Shown here one piece after another: positions 11,117-26,108 of a stretch of 64,000 nt of DNA (positions are counted from its first letter, which is position 1; each line of letters opens with the position of its first letter). The stretch comes from Porogramme epimiltina (lineage: Eukaryota > Basidiomycota > Agaricomycetes > Polyporales > Polyporaceae). The notes under the pieces are model-generated. The model did no database searches. It was given only the letters and a program-made list of their open reading frames with translations, and had not been told where the DNA came from. The position numbers were made by a program, and so were the translations under genes. The stretch spans positions 1 through 64,000 of the forward strand of contig FTLJ01000382.1 in assembly GCA_900155495.1 (NCBI GenBank). Direction: 5' to 3'.

Positions 11117-12829
11117 TTACTGTGAAACCCGCGGAGACGTGTCGCCCTTCGACCCAATGAATGGCCAGAAGACGGGGACCGTCCTATAGACAGACGAGAG
11201 GAGGCATAAGCACCAAGAATCCCCAAGACACTCGCAAGGGAAACATGAACACGAAGTGCCCACGATGATGCCATTGTGGGCCCCGGGTGGAGAAGGCTGC
11301 GGATGTTGTCTATTGCACCCAGCGCGCACCCTCGACGGAGGTCGACACGGCGTGGAAGCCGGAGAAGCGCGGATAGTGCACTGAGAGCACCCTTCCGAAG
11401 AAGGGTATATGCAGCTCCCAGAGAAGGTCCGGCCTCGTACAATGTAGCCAGATGGAACGTCGGAGGCCGTCGTGCTTCAGGGCTGGAAAGGTTCACGATC
11501 ACGCTCCCGAGAGAAGCTACTCACCTCTTGTATTGCTGCCATTTGGGATCATCGCCGAACTTCTTGTTTCCAGCCCTCTACAGTAGGGGGGCGATTAGAG
11601 AAATAGGACAAGTGTCGATCAAACTTTCGCTCGCAACGGGTCATGATACGCACCTCCAGAGGGGGTACGCCAGAAACGCGAGCCAGGAGATACCAAGTGA
11701 GTAGCGGACTTGCGCCGGCCATCAGCCACGCCCCCTTGGGGAAGTATGGCGACCGGAGAGACGTGACAGAGAGGAGCCACAGCCCCGTCCACAGTCCCAC
11801 CTCGCCGACGTAACTGTGAAATATCGATCGAGTTAAGCCATTCTGAGGACAAGGGCAGAAGAAGAACGAGGGGTGTACGTACTTCGGGTGCCGGCTAATC
11901 CCCCACAAGCCCGTGGTTATAAACTTCTCATCGTGCTCCTTCTGGTTCTTCCCGCGACGCCAGGCGCTCTTCTGATTATCGGCGACTGCCAGAACCAGAC
12001 CAGATTGTGAGATAGCCGCTCTAGGGAGATGAGGTCGCGCCCGAGAAGAGGGGTACCTATTTCGAAGAGCCACGAGCTAGCGAACAGTGCGACCGAAAAG
12101 TAGTCCAGGGGCCCTAGCTTCGGATGACTCGTAGGCGCGAGTGTGTTAACCTGTGCGTAATTTCGCGAAACGGTCAGTCAGATTTCTTGAATCCGTGCAC
12201 ACCGTCGCACGACGTGCTTCCCGCGTGACCGGAACGTACCATGTAGACCGGCAACCCCACAACCATAACCCATGTGGCTGCGCACACGGTTGTCAGATAG
12301 CGTCGACATCCCGGATAAATCGATGCGAACCTTGAGCCATCCACATCCCGGTGAATACACCGGGCTTGTGCTTGATCTCATCGAAGCGTGAGTCACCGCC
12401 TGCTTTGAGTGCTCTCTAGAAGAACTATGTTTGCACACGACCGGAACGGTTCCCCCGCAAAGTGCGAACGCACAGAGAAGAGGAAGCTGCCAAGCCTGGC
12501 GGACCATGCCATAACGGCGGTAGTGAGGAGAAGCTGCCTTGGTGCAAAATGGGTTAGAGGGGGCAGTGTTGTCCCGGGTACACGATCCCAAAACTTGATT
12601 TTAAGGTGAGAAGAATAGAGGGAGATGATTGAGGTACTGAGAAAGCCAGCTGTACCGCCTAAGTCATAGTACAATTCGTTGGCCTGAGGTACAAACACAA
12701 GCGCAAGGACTGTTGAGTGCATATAGTCAGTCATCTCATATTTCAATGCCTTCTGGCGGCTGGGGACGTACCGGTCTGAAGTCCGAACGCTGACGCGATT
12801 GATGGCAGAAGCTTAGAGAACAGAGCCAT
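11117..12829 (-). CDS. DUF1295 membrane protein (steroid-reductase-like)
   Basis: A polytopic membrane protein of 297 residues from nine exons with consistent phase: 12829-12772, 12709-12474, 12415-12331, 12277-12240, 12150-12057, 11985-11883, 11813-11654, 11577-11525 and 11183-11117. Family marks are SFAPRQ-like FAPRQLLLT, WSARLGSFLF, RFDEIKHKPGVFTGMWMAQATW, GLPVYM, the conserved WRRGKNQKEHDEKFITTGLWGISRHPNYVGE and the C-terminal VPVFWPF. This is the DUF1295 family, related to the C-terminal domain of 3-oxo-5-alpha-steroid 4-dehydrogenases and sterol reductases; HPNY is the usual cofactor-region signature. The substrate is unknown, and an ER membrane location is inferred. Two splice sites are unusual: intron 3 has donor GTTCGC, and the last intron is 341 nt, several times longer than the others. 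Confidence 0.88.
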
Positions 12830-13195
12830 AATGAGGGTGTCTTGCACGGGGCGAGGGAACGCCGAAAGTTGTGTTCAATACAATGTTGACCGGTACCAGA
12901 GTCGACGAGGCAAGGAAATGAGGTTGTGGTGACGACGCGCGCCACCTGTCCACCAAGAGCGGGGGAACAAACTGCCCGATTCAGATCACCGTTGGTTGGT
13001 GAGGGAACACGGCCACGTGAGTACACTGTGGCAAGATGTGACGTCAGCGTGGCATATATTCGAGGATTTTCCGTCAAACGCTCCCGATCGACGACGTCTT
13101 CAATTCGTCCATCATAATCCTTACCTGCCCTCCGCCGCCGAAGGTTATCTCCATTCCTTTCTAACTTCGGCACATCGAAAACAGCCCTTGTTCGC
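12830..13195. other. region between DUF1295 gene and GFA remnant
   Basis: Promoter space for the minus-strand gene. Nothing else is supported. Confidence 0.45.
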
Positions 13196-14087
13196 ATGGC
13201 TTCTCAAGTCAGTGATCGTCAGTTATATTCATGCGTCCATACCAGAGGTCAAAAGGTTGTGCCCCAGCATCCACATACTTCTCTCGACGTTTCGCACCCG
13301 CATCCGGGGAACACCAAGCACCCCGTTCCTGAATTCTTCCGGCATACAGGGTGGAATGGGCCGATTCCCAGCCAACAAGGAGGAAGCATCGAAGAAGACT
13401 TCATCCACAAGCCACCTTATGAATGGAAGGGAGAGGGTGATTTGTTCGAACCTAGATATTTTTCGTAAGCTTCTGTTCCTATAGACTAGATGAAGTGATG
13501 TCGCGACTCGCGCATTAGGCAGTGGCAACGTCACCTTTGAGTTCCACGGCGACCCCCTTAACGCGAAGTACTGTCACTGCCGCCAATGTCAGCACCTTCA
13601 TGGAGCTCCCTTTCAATGGGCGGTAATATTTCCGAAGGCAGGCGCTGCAGCATTAGTACGCCCTTATACTTTACAGCTAAGGCTGTTTCTAGACTTCCGT
13701 TCGTATGGTGAAGAACCTAGATAATAGCCTTCATTTCTTTTCCACTCAGACGCGGACGGGAGCTCACAATGTTTCTCGCAAGGTGTGCGTCACTGGTACA
13801 TGCTCCGATAGGCACGAGGGCGAAATTACTACCAATGTATCGCTAAATATTTTTTCAGGTCTCTTGTGACCAGTGTCGCCCCCCTCTCTTCGACGAGGGC
13901 CGCAATGCTTGCATATCCGCCATCCTTCAATTTCCCTGACGGCGCAATACCTCTCCATTTCCGGCCAACGGCGCACATATTCTATAGTGAGCGCGTCGTG
14001 GATATCCATGATGGGGTATCCAAGTGGTCGCAACACAAGAATCGTAGTGAACCCATGTCAGAACTATCCACGGAAATCTCGGGGTAA
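13196..14087 (+). pseudogene. GFA/CENP-V-type zinc protein, decayed
   Basis: Remnant of a glutathione-dependent formaldehyde-activating-enzyme-like (GFA) protein. An open start at 13196 reads into EDFIHKPPYEWKGEG, typical of one fungal GFA subfamily. After an intron-like gap come the zinc ligands in AKYCHCRQCQHLHGAPFQW (about 13557-13620), then VSCDQCRPPLFDEGRN (about 13858-13910), and then LAYPPSFNFPDG, HIFYSERVVDIHDGVSKW. Two defects show. The junction before the second block cannot be spliced in frame with the visible sites, and the expected CxC of the first zinc site is missing. The block ending EGRN and the block beginning MLAYPP lie in different frames with no room for an intron (shift near 13905). 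Related intact proteins are usually about 160-200 residues. An assembly error could mimic the frameshift. Confidence 0.65.
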
Positions 14088-14561
14088 GCGTTACAGGTAT
14101 GTTGTTCTCTTGAGGTGTCTGACTAGGGTCTTCGCCTCACGAAACTATAGTCTATTCGACCCCCAAAAGTTAGTTCAAGTAGATGAAGTTGATGGCCTGC
14201 GGGATGTCTGAAAGCTCTTCTGGGGGACGTCATCAGCGGTGTAGAACGGGGGTTGTGCACTTCACGAGTCGCGTGATCGGCTACGTTCTATGGTGTCAGA
14301 GGAGAAGGAGGTACGAATATCTCAAAAAATTTTCTTCTCTTCGAACAAAACGAGAAGAGCGACTGTCCAACACCGACTAGTCTGGGATGGAGTCCAAATC
14401 TCCAAAACGCGCTCACGTGAGTCAGAGGGACGACGCGCGGACCTCCTGCGCGTCGTCTTCCTAACGCCCCACACTCTCCCACGCCTCGGGTGCGCCCCCC
14501 CACTAACAACCCAGGACGAGGCACGGGCAAGCGTCCGCTCTCTCGCGCTCACCACACTGTC
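14088..14561. other. intergenic, promoter of the 14.6 kb gene
   Basis: No gene is supported. The sequence just before 14562 is pyrimidine- and C-rich, as is common in fungal 5' leaders. Confidence 0.4.
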
Positions 14562-15224
14562 ATGGCCTCAGACCCCAACACAGACGTCATCTCTATCAGC
14601 AGCGGCAGCGAGGACGATGGGCCCGGGGAGGTGTCACGCTCCGACGGCAGTGGCGAAGACACGTCCGCGCGCGCTCTGGACGACCATTCTCGCACCCAGC
14701 TGCACGTCGCAATCGCCACCGCGCCCGAACATCGCGTTCGCGAGGCGTTCGCCGCGCTCGCGGACAGCGTCCCGGAGATCCCTGAGCGCGTCTTTCGCAT
14801 GCTCGTTGCGTCGAGGCTCCAGCATGCCGACGCGGCGCGAGCGCCGCACGCGGGGCGCACCGTGCTGGCCCCGCGGTGGATGATCTGCGAGAACTGCAAG
14901 GAGGAGTACGACGCCGGCACGGAGAGGAAGCACGGCGAGTGTCGGTACCACTCAGGTGCGCTCCGCTCTTTGTCCACCTGGCATGGATCGAGGCCTCATT
15001 CCGTGTGCGACCGTGTTTCAGGGGACCTCGAGGCGGACGAGGATGCTTTCGTCGACTGGGACGAAAACTGTCACGGTCCGATAGACTGTGACGAGAATCG
15101 TGAGGAATATCCGGAAAACTTTACGTGGTCGTGTTGCGACTTGGATGGAAGGAGCGAAGGTTGCGAAAAGGCTGAACACCAACCGGAACAGGAACAAGGT
15201 CGGAGGAAGCGAGCGCGGTACTGA
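14562..15224 (+). CDS. conserved basidiomycete protein with Cys/His cluster
   Basis: Encodes 198 residues in two exons (14562-14955, 15022-15224; phase 1 junction, GT-AG). Residues 1-60 are acidic and serine-rich (DVISISSGSEDD), probably disordered and resembling a SUMO-interacting stretch. The second half has an ordered pattern: CENCKEEYD, CRYHSG, then a conserved acidic block with WDENCHGPIDCDENREEYPENF, then WSCCDLDGRSEGC. The spacing of Cys and His suggests a zinc-binding fold, and I recognise the pattern from uncharacterised basidiomycete proteins. The C-terminus is basic (GRRKRARY), a possible nuclear signal. The function is unknown. The ATG at 14562 is chosen because it starts the acidic region and lies in a good context; an upstream in-frame extension exists but begins with no ATG. 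Confidence 0.8.
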   Translation: MASDPNTDVISISSGSEDDGPGEVSRSDGSGEDTSARALDDHSRTQLHVAIATAPEHRVREAFAALADSVPEIPERVFRMLVASRLQHADAARAPHAGRTVLAPRWMICENCKEEYDAGTERKHGECRYHSGALRSLSTWHGSRPHSVCDRVSGDLEADEDAFVDWDENCHGPIDCDENREEYPENFTWSCCDLDGRSEGCEKAEHQPEQEQGRRKRARY

Positions 15225-15488
15225 CAGGATGCATGTTAAGATATGACGTCTGGCTTGATGTCCACATCCGCCCAACGGGAATGAATGAGTTTACCACTCT
15301 TGAAAACCAGGGTCCTCCTGCCGTCAGTTGCCAGAGGTATCGATGAATGATGGGGATATGGGTACAGCTGCACAAATGCACTAGCAAAGGCATGGAACGA
15401 TGCACCATATGATACATATTCCTACAGCATGGCACCCTTCAGTACGTAGAGTATAACGTAGTACACACACCAAGTCGTAAGCGGGACG

Positions 15489-19693
<4,205 letters not shown>

Positions 19694-20624
19694 GGTGGGC
19701 GGCAGAGGAGCGGGGGCGGGGCAGGAGCAGGGGCGGGCGCGAGGCGGAGGGGGTGGGGTCGCCGTCGTCGACGGTGCCGGGCAGCTGGAGACGAGTTGTT
19801 TACGCTTTGTTTGGCGATGTGGGGAGGAACTTGGACTTTGGGCGTAATCTCGTTGACTCGCCCGCCTATTCGACCGTCTGCCGGGCCGTGCACGACGAGC
19901 AGACCGAACGGTACACTAATCAGGAGGAAAATGGCTGCATTGCAGCGCGGGGCGGGTTTTCTGGCTGTGCTGCTTGAGTCCTCGCCCCCCCGTCGGGGTT
20001 CCGGGGTCCGCGTCTTCCTCCCCGCGAAGCGCCCGTATGGACGAGGTGCCAGTCGGACCCGGCCTGCACGCGTCCCTCAAGTGACAAAGCCTCTTGCCTC
20101 GGACCACCTCTCTCTCTCTGGCCGGCGGTGTGCGGACACGCGCAGGCTGCTCGGAGGCGCATCCAGGACGGATCTGCGCGGTAGTCCAACGTGTATATAC
20201 AAATGTATGTCCCCCACGGGCTCTTCCCGGGGCTCGAGCAGCAGCGGATGGCTGGGGGTCCGTGCGGCAGCACCCTGCCGAGGCGGCTAGCGCCCGTGGC
20301 GGGGGAGGGACTGAGGACAGCCTGGGACGCGCACGGCGGCGGCGGTCGCTCAGACGAGGCGCAGAGAGTGGTATGAGGCGGGCACGGCCCTCTGACGGCG
20401 AACTGGGGCGGAAAGTTGCTGTCCAGGGCCGGGAGCGGGGGAGAAAAGGGCGGTTTGCGCAAGAGTGGCTGAAGGGCGCGGCTCTCAGCTAGAACCAAAC
20501 AACAAATAAGGATTCCGGGGGCGGCGACACTCTCTCACTCGAAACTGCTCTGCGCTATATCAGTTTGATAGCTCCCTCCCGCCCTCTCTCCCAAACCACC
20601 ATCTCCTCCGCACATACGTTCCAG
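19694..20624. promoter_or_regulatory. shared upstream region of MYST HAT (-) and LAMMER kinase (+)
   Basis: A 931-bp head-to-head gap between two regulatory genes. GC-rich frames cross it but none has a domain. A TATAT motif near 20555 (GCTATATCAG) lies about 70 bp before the kinase ATG. Confidence 0.5.
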
Positions 20625-22633
20625 ATGCAGGCGGTGGTGCACTCGATGGCCCCCCAAATGTACCCTCACAACACCCATCGCCTTCCCCCGACCAGCAACA
20701 TCGGCGCCATGTCCACTCCTTCAGTCACGGCCCGCAAGCGCAAGCGGCAGCAGTATACGGTCACATACAGCGAGGTCCAGGAGGTCGACAGCGCAGGCAA
20801 GCTCCGGGAGGTGATTGTAATCGACGACACTCCCCCACCCTCCACCGTCTCTCCCGCAACCACCCACACCGCGATGTTCTCCGCCTCCTACCAACCCCCG
20901 GTCTACTCCGCTCCCATCCGCACGCGTGCGAGGGCCGCCGCCGAGGCTCAGGCTCTTTCGGCCAGCACATCCTCAGGCGCGACAATCGCCGCACCCGCCC
21001 CCAAGAAGCGCAAGAGAGACCCCGCGGACGACGTTGGCGCCGTTTCTAAGAAGGCGGCAGCCAACAATGGTCAGGTCGCCAACGCTATCTCCTCCACCGG
21101 AAAGGCATACGCAAGCGGCAGCGGCGCGGCCGCGGACGATGTCGGTACTCCTCTCTACTGCCTCGAAACATCTCTGATACATCTATCGTGCGTCGCAGGC
21201 GTCGAAGGCGCAGGTGCCCTGTGACGACAAAGAGGGCCACTACATCATAGTGCCAGACGACATGATTTATAGGCGTTGTGAGTGGCATTTTCCTCGTGTC
21301 CGCCGCCTGCTTCTAACGCGTGTGCATGCAGACCGCACAGTCCGTTTATTGGGTCAAGGAACATTTGGGAAGGTGGTCGAGGCCATCGACACGGAAAGCA
21401 ACAAGAGAGTGGCGATCAAGATTATCCGGGCCATTCCCAAGTACCGCGACGCAAGCAAGATTGAAGTGCGGGTACTACAGAAACTGAAGGAGCGAGACCC
21501 GATGAACAAACAGTGGGCGAGGTTCCTATATTTCCCGGTGGCAGGCGCGCTGACGTACGCTTTCCTTACTTGCAGCAAATGCATCCACCTACTAGCATGG
21601 TTCGATCATCGGAACCATATCTGTTTGGTGTCAGAGCTTCTCGGCATGTGTGTATACGATTTCCTCAAGGAGAACGACTTCGCCCCCTTCCCCCGCCAAC
21701 ACATCCAATCCTTTGCAAGACAACTTCTCGGCAGTGTAGCATGTATGCGTGTTCACTGCTCAACAAGGTCTCCACGTGCATTGCTAACAACCTTGTGAAC
21801 AGTCCTTCACGAACTCCGTCTCATCCATACCGACCTGAAGCCGGAAAATATCTTATTGGTAAACAATGATTATCAAATAGTTCAGATTCCTACTTCATCA
21901 AAGGTACGCCGTTCAGTTCGGCTCGTGCGATATCGAGGACTGACACAGTGTGCACTTTCAGCGCGGCGCGCCAACACGGAGCAAACGGATTCTCCACTCG
22001 ACGGATATCCGTCTGATCGATTTCGGGTCCGCGACCTTCGAAGAAGAGTACCATTCCAGCGTGGTATCAACTCGGCATTACCGGGCACCTGAAATTATCC
22101 TGGGTATGGTGCATATACCGAAATCGCCGAGTTGCCCTCCTAATCGCCTCTTTGACAGGGCTCGGCTGGTCGTATCCGTGCGACGTGTTCTCCCTCGGGT
22201 GCATCCTCGTCGAGTTCTACACCGGTGTCGCGCTGTTCCAAACGCACGACAACCTGGAGCATCTAGCCATGATGGAGCAAGTCATGGGCAAGATGCCAGA
22301 GCGATTTGCTCGCTCAGGAGCTCGCGCGAAGCCGGAGTACTTCAAGGAAGGTGGCAAGCTTGATTGGCCAAAACCGAAGGCGACCAGGCAGAGCAAGAAG
22401 GACGTGCGTGCCTGCAGGAGCCTTCAGGTATGTCCCCTACGTTTGTACCTGTCTAACCTGCATCTCAAACGTTCGGCCCCCGACAGGAAATCATCCCTGC
22501 CACCGACCCGATCAACAAGACCTTCCTCGACCTGGTCAAGAAGCTGCTCACATTTGACCCGGCACAACGGATAACAGTCAAGGAGGCCCTCAACCACCCC
22601 TACTTCTCACTACAAATACCTAACGAATACTGA
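20625..22633 (+). CDS. KNS1: LAMMER (CLK-type) dual-specificity protein kinase
   Basis: Serine/threonine/tyrosine kinase of the LAMMER family, which acts on SR proteins and splicing and on growth control. The N-terminal 190 or so residues are disordered with basic clusters (RKRKRQQ, KKRKRD) that look nuclear. The kinase domain shows the glycine loop [12 protein letters not shown], catalytic Lys in [36 protein letters not shown] and the family signature [11 protein letters not shown]. It ends [18 protein letters not shown] and terminates at PNEY. Introns fall after [35 protein letters not shown] and RSLQ. The first donor is probably GTCGGT, since the next GTACTC donor breaks the frame; this makes the N-terminal junction the least certain part. 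The ATG at 20625 begins [10 protein letters not shown]. Confidence 0.93.
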
Positions 22634-24985
22634 ACGACACGACATGCTCTTTCTCCCCCCTCGGTTCGTGAATGGTGTGGTTTTGGTACGATATGGACAG
22701 GCTCATGCTGCCGTTGTATACTCTCCCACTCGTCTACATACAGTATTGCTATCGCCGTCGCATGGTCGCTATCCCGTCCGCTACTAGTTGGAGCCTTTCG
22801 CCATTATGTTTCCTGGAGGTCCACCCTCGTGTATAACACGCAATAGTGCACAAGCCACCTGTTATGTTTCTCGGGCGCTGGTCCCTATCCTTCCGCCTTG
22901 CGGCCGGTTTTCACTCCCCCGTCGAGCAGACCCTCATTCCCATCCCCGTTTGTATATGAACACCACACTCCCTCGCCCTTGTCTCCTCTCCTCTCCTCGC
23001 CAACTATCCCCATTGCCGACGTTGACCGCGACACCCATCCGACCGCTTTATTGACCCAGCCTCTCCTCACTCCTCATCTCCTCTCCACGCGCCCTCTCCT
23101 CAATGCCCCATCTTGTATCTATCCTAGGCCCCGGTCTCTTGTTTCGTCTACTAAGCTATATACATAGAAGCCCCAGTCGCGCAACGCCCCTTGCACAGGC
23201 CGCCCCGGAAGATGCATCAACGTGCAACGCGAACTGCAGCAGCAGGAGCGCGCGGCGCGGCGCTGGGCGAAGCCGGGAGAACGTGCGCACAGACTCCACC
23301 AGGGCGGATCCGCGTCTGCGATGATGGACCGTCGTCCGCTCGGCCGTGTCAGCTGGACGGGCGTGTGGTCCGTGCGCGCGAAGCCTCTGTCCCCGCGCGC
23401 GCGGGCGCATCTGGCCATGGATCGATCCGCCGCCGCGGCCGTGACCCCACCCGGCCCCGCAGCCGCCCAAGCACGGCCTGCGTCTGTGCGCATCTGCATC
23501 CAGCAGCAGCAGCAGAGGCATCCCCTGCCAGCCAGCCAGCCCTGCCCCGATCTGCAGCTGCCTTACGATTGCTTTGCTTGCCTTCCCCTCTGGCCGACGG
23601 CCGTCCTCCGCGGCCTGCACGCCCCCGGGCCTCGCAGCGCGCGGAGGGCTTCTGCCCCGTCCGCGCGCCGCGAGGCCGCCGCCCCCCACGCGCCACGGTA
23701 CAGGTGCGTTTCTGCCCACCCGCTCGCCCGCGTCTCGGCCGCTGCAGCGCCAGCCAGCCCCACTTCCCCCCCTCTTCTATCTCTCGCCCTGCGCACTTCT
23801 TCTTTTCTCGTTCGCGGCATCCCAGATCCCCATCGAGTATAGCGAGCGCCGCTCCGCTCGGCCCACCCCCAATTCCACCCTGCTCTGTTTCTGTTTCTGC
23901 GCGCCGGCGTGCTCGTCGTCGGCGAAGGCCGCACACGCCGCACACGGTGGGCCGCGCGGGCCACGGGCCACCACGTCCCCAGCGGGCCGCCGCCGCGGGT
24001 TCGCGTCACTCACCGCGACGCAGCCCTGTGCCCACGTTCCGCCCGGCGTCATCGACCCCAGTACCGCCGCTGCGCCCGAATGGAACCGTCGCGCGTCGTC
24101 CGTCCGTCCGTCCGCAGTGCGAATTCCGACGCGCGGCCGAGCGCGGCTGCAGCCCCCTCCCTGCAGTCCACCCCCGACAGCCCCACACACAGCACGGCGG
24201 GCGCGCGGGGCCTCCGAGTACCCGTTGGCGCGCTCCCGCGGCGGCTCGCCAGCGGGTGCGACTCGCCAGTACCCGGGCTCTAAGCGGGCCACCGCGCGCG
24301 TCGGCGGGCCAGCCAGGGGCAACAACAGCCTGCAGGGCCCGGGCCCAGCTGGGAGAAGAAGCGGAAGCCCCGCGAGCCGCGAGCCGCGGACGTCGCGAAG
24401 CTCATCCCCCTCCCACTCACGCCCGCTGACAAACGCCCGCGTGTGCATGACGTGACGTGCCCTCCCCTTCAGGCTCCCAAGGCTTCCTCGCCCCCCTCCT
24501 TTCCTTCCTTCCTTCTCCCTGGCACCCCGGCACCCTCGCGGGCTCACGCGCTCCTGCGCTCCCGCGCCGGCAGCGATTTGCTTATGTGGGGCGTCCAATG
24601 CCCACCCGCTGCTTAGGCGTCCAATGTCCACCCGCTCGGGCGCGCGGGGCTGCTGCCGCTCGCTGGCACTCGGTGCTTTACTTTACTTTTAGTTGCTCGC
24701 CCGCCGCGCCGCGCCGCGTTTGCAAAAGACGCGAGCTTCCGAGTCCCTGGGGCACGCCTGCCCTCCGTCCGTTCCCCGCGCCCGCGCGCGGGGCCTGGAC
24801 GGACGGGTGCCCCTGTGGGAAAGCCCAAATGGGAGGCCGAGGCCGAGGCCTGCAGGCCTGGCGTAAAAATGCGTGTCGCGGGTCCCGAGCGAGTAAGGCA
24901 AAGCGAAGGGGGGGGGTGCCAGCGGGGCGCCCTTACCTCCACCCCCTCTCCTAGGCCTCTTCTGCCTTCTCCCCCCTCCGCTCTG

Positions 24986-25012
24986 TTCGCCACTTTCGCC
25001 ACTTTCGCCACT
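24986..25012. repeat. 9-bp tandem repeat, three copies
   Basis: The unit TTCGCCACT is repeated three times with the last unit slightly changed, and is followed by CGCCGCC-type low complexity. Confidence 0.7.
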
Positions 25013-26068
25013 CGCCGCCGCCCGCTGCCCGCTGTTCGCCGCCCGCGCCGCTCGCCGTTCACCGCACCGCACGCGTCCGTCCGTCCTTCTCGCCTCGGGC
25101 CGCAAGCACTACCACCCCCCACTGCTCAGGGCCCCAGCGTGGGCGCGCACACGGGCCCTGCCCGCAACCAGCCGGGAACGGGCACGGGCACGGGCGGGCC
25201 CCCGGGAGCACCCCCAGTGCCCACCCCGTCCGCCGCGCGTGACCGAGGCCGCGACGCACACGCCCACGGGCGCGAGGGGCGAGGGGCGAGGCTCGACGGG
25301 GCCGCGCGCGAATTTGCCCGTCGACCGACGTCGGCAGCGCGTGCTTCTGACGGGCGTGACGACCAGGGCCCGCGTGTGCGTCGACGCGGGCCCTGGGGGG
25401 CCCCGCTTGGAACTTGGAAGCGGTATGTGCAGGCGTATACCGGGCAGAGGCGGGGTGGCCATGGGAACCCCCTGCTTATTCCCCTATTGCTTTCCTCTTA
25501 CAATACCGTACTTACCTGAGCGATAGACTTACATAGATGTACGTAGACGTAATGAGCGGTCGCGAGGCGGGGGGGGGGGCAATGTATCATGTGCGCGTGT
25601 GCTCGCTGGCGGCGGGGCACCGTGGGCTGGTTTTTTTTCTTCTTTCACGTTGGAAAAAGGGCGATCTGCGGTGGCGATATCATACGGGGTTGGAGCGGAA
25701 GTGTGCGCAGCGAGGGGAAATGTATTGGGCGTGCCAGCGTGCCCCGGGGGACTTGGCTGCCCGCGCCGGTGCTATGTAGCGCACCCGCCGGCTTTCAAAC
25801 GAGACTCAAGGGTATAAGTAGGAGTGTTCACACAGACGGACCAGGGGGGATGGGATTTTGAAAATGCGCGTTTCATTGCCAAGCCACAGTGCATGCACTG
25901 CGCCGCGAACGGTGGACCATAGTAAAAAAACCCAAAACAAATAAGAACAGCGAGTGAGTTGGGTGGGGGGCAGCCGCACTGGCGTGCCCTTCCTTCCTTT
26001 CCTTTCCATCCGACCGGTCGCGAGCTCGCACGGGCGCGCGCGCACACACACGGGGTAGAGCGGGAGAA

Positions 26069-26100
26069 CGCGCGCGCGCGCGCATACACACACACACACG
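26069..26100. repeat. (CG)n-(CA)n alternating tract
   Basis: A run of CG dinucleotides passes directly into CA dinucleotides, just past the stop codon of aspartic protease 1. Another GCGCGCGCACACACA run lies at about 26035-26050. Such alternating tracts can adopt Z-DNA. Confidence 0.75.
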
Positions 26101-26108
26101 CCCGGAGC

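Larger units (their letters stand above)
22634..26108. other. 3.5 kb GC-rich block without a supported gene
   Basis: This lies between the 3' ends of two convergent genes. It is very rich in C and G from about 23.2 to 25.4 kb, so long open frames appear in all phases (the longest 412 codons). Their translations are Pro/Arg/Ala/Gly/Ser mixtures without conserved motifs. It has short tandem repeats and alternating purine-pyrimidine runs. I see no promoter pair, tRNA or transposon. Confidence 0.5.

Noticed and set aside
23191..24429. 412-codon open frame on the plus strand
   Set aside because: It lies in the GC-rich block, overlaps equally long frames on the other strand, and translates to Pro/Arg/Ala/Ser/Gly mixtures without a domain or splice signals.
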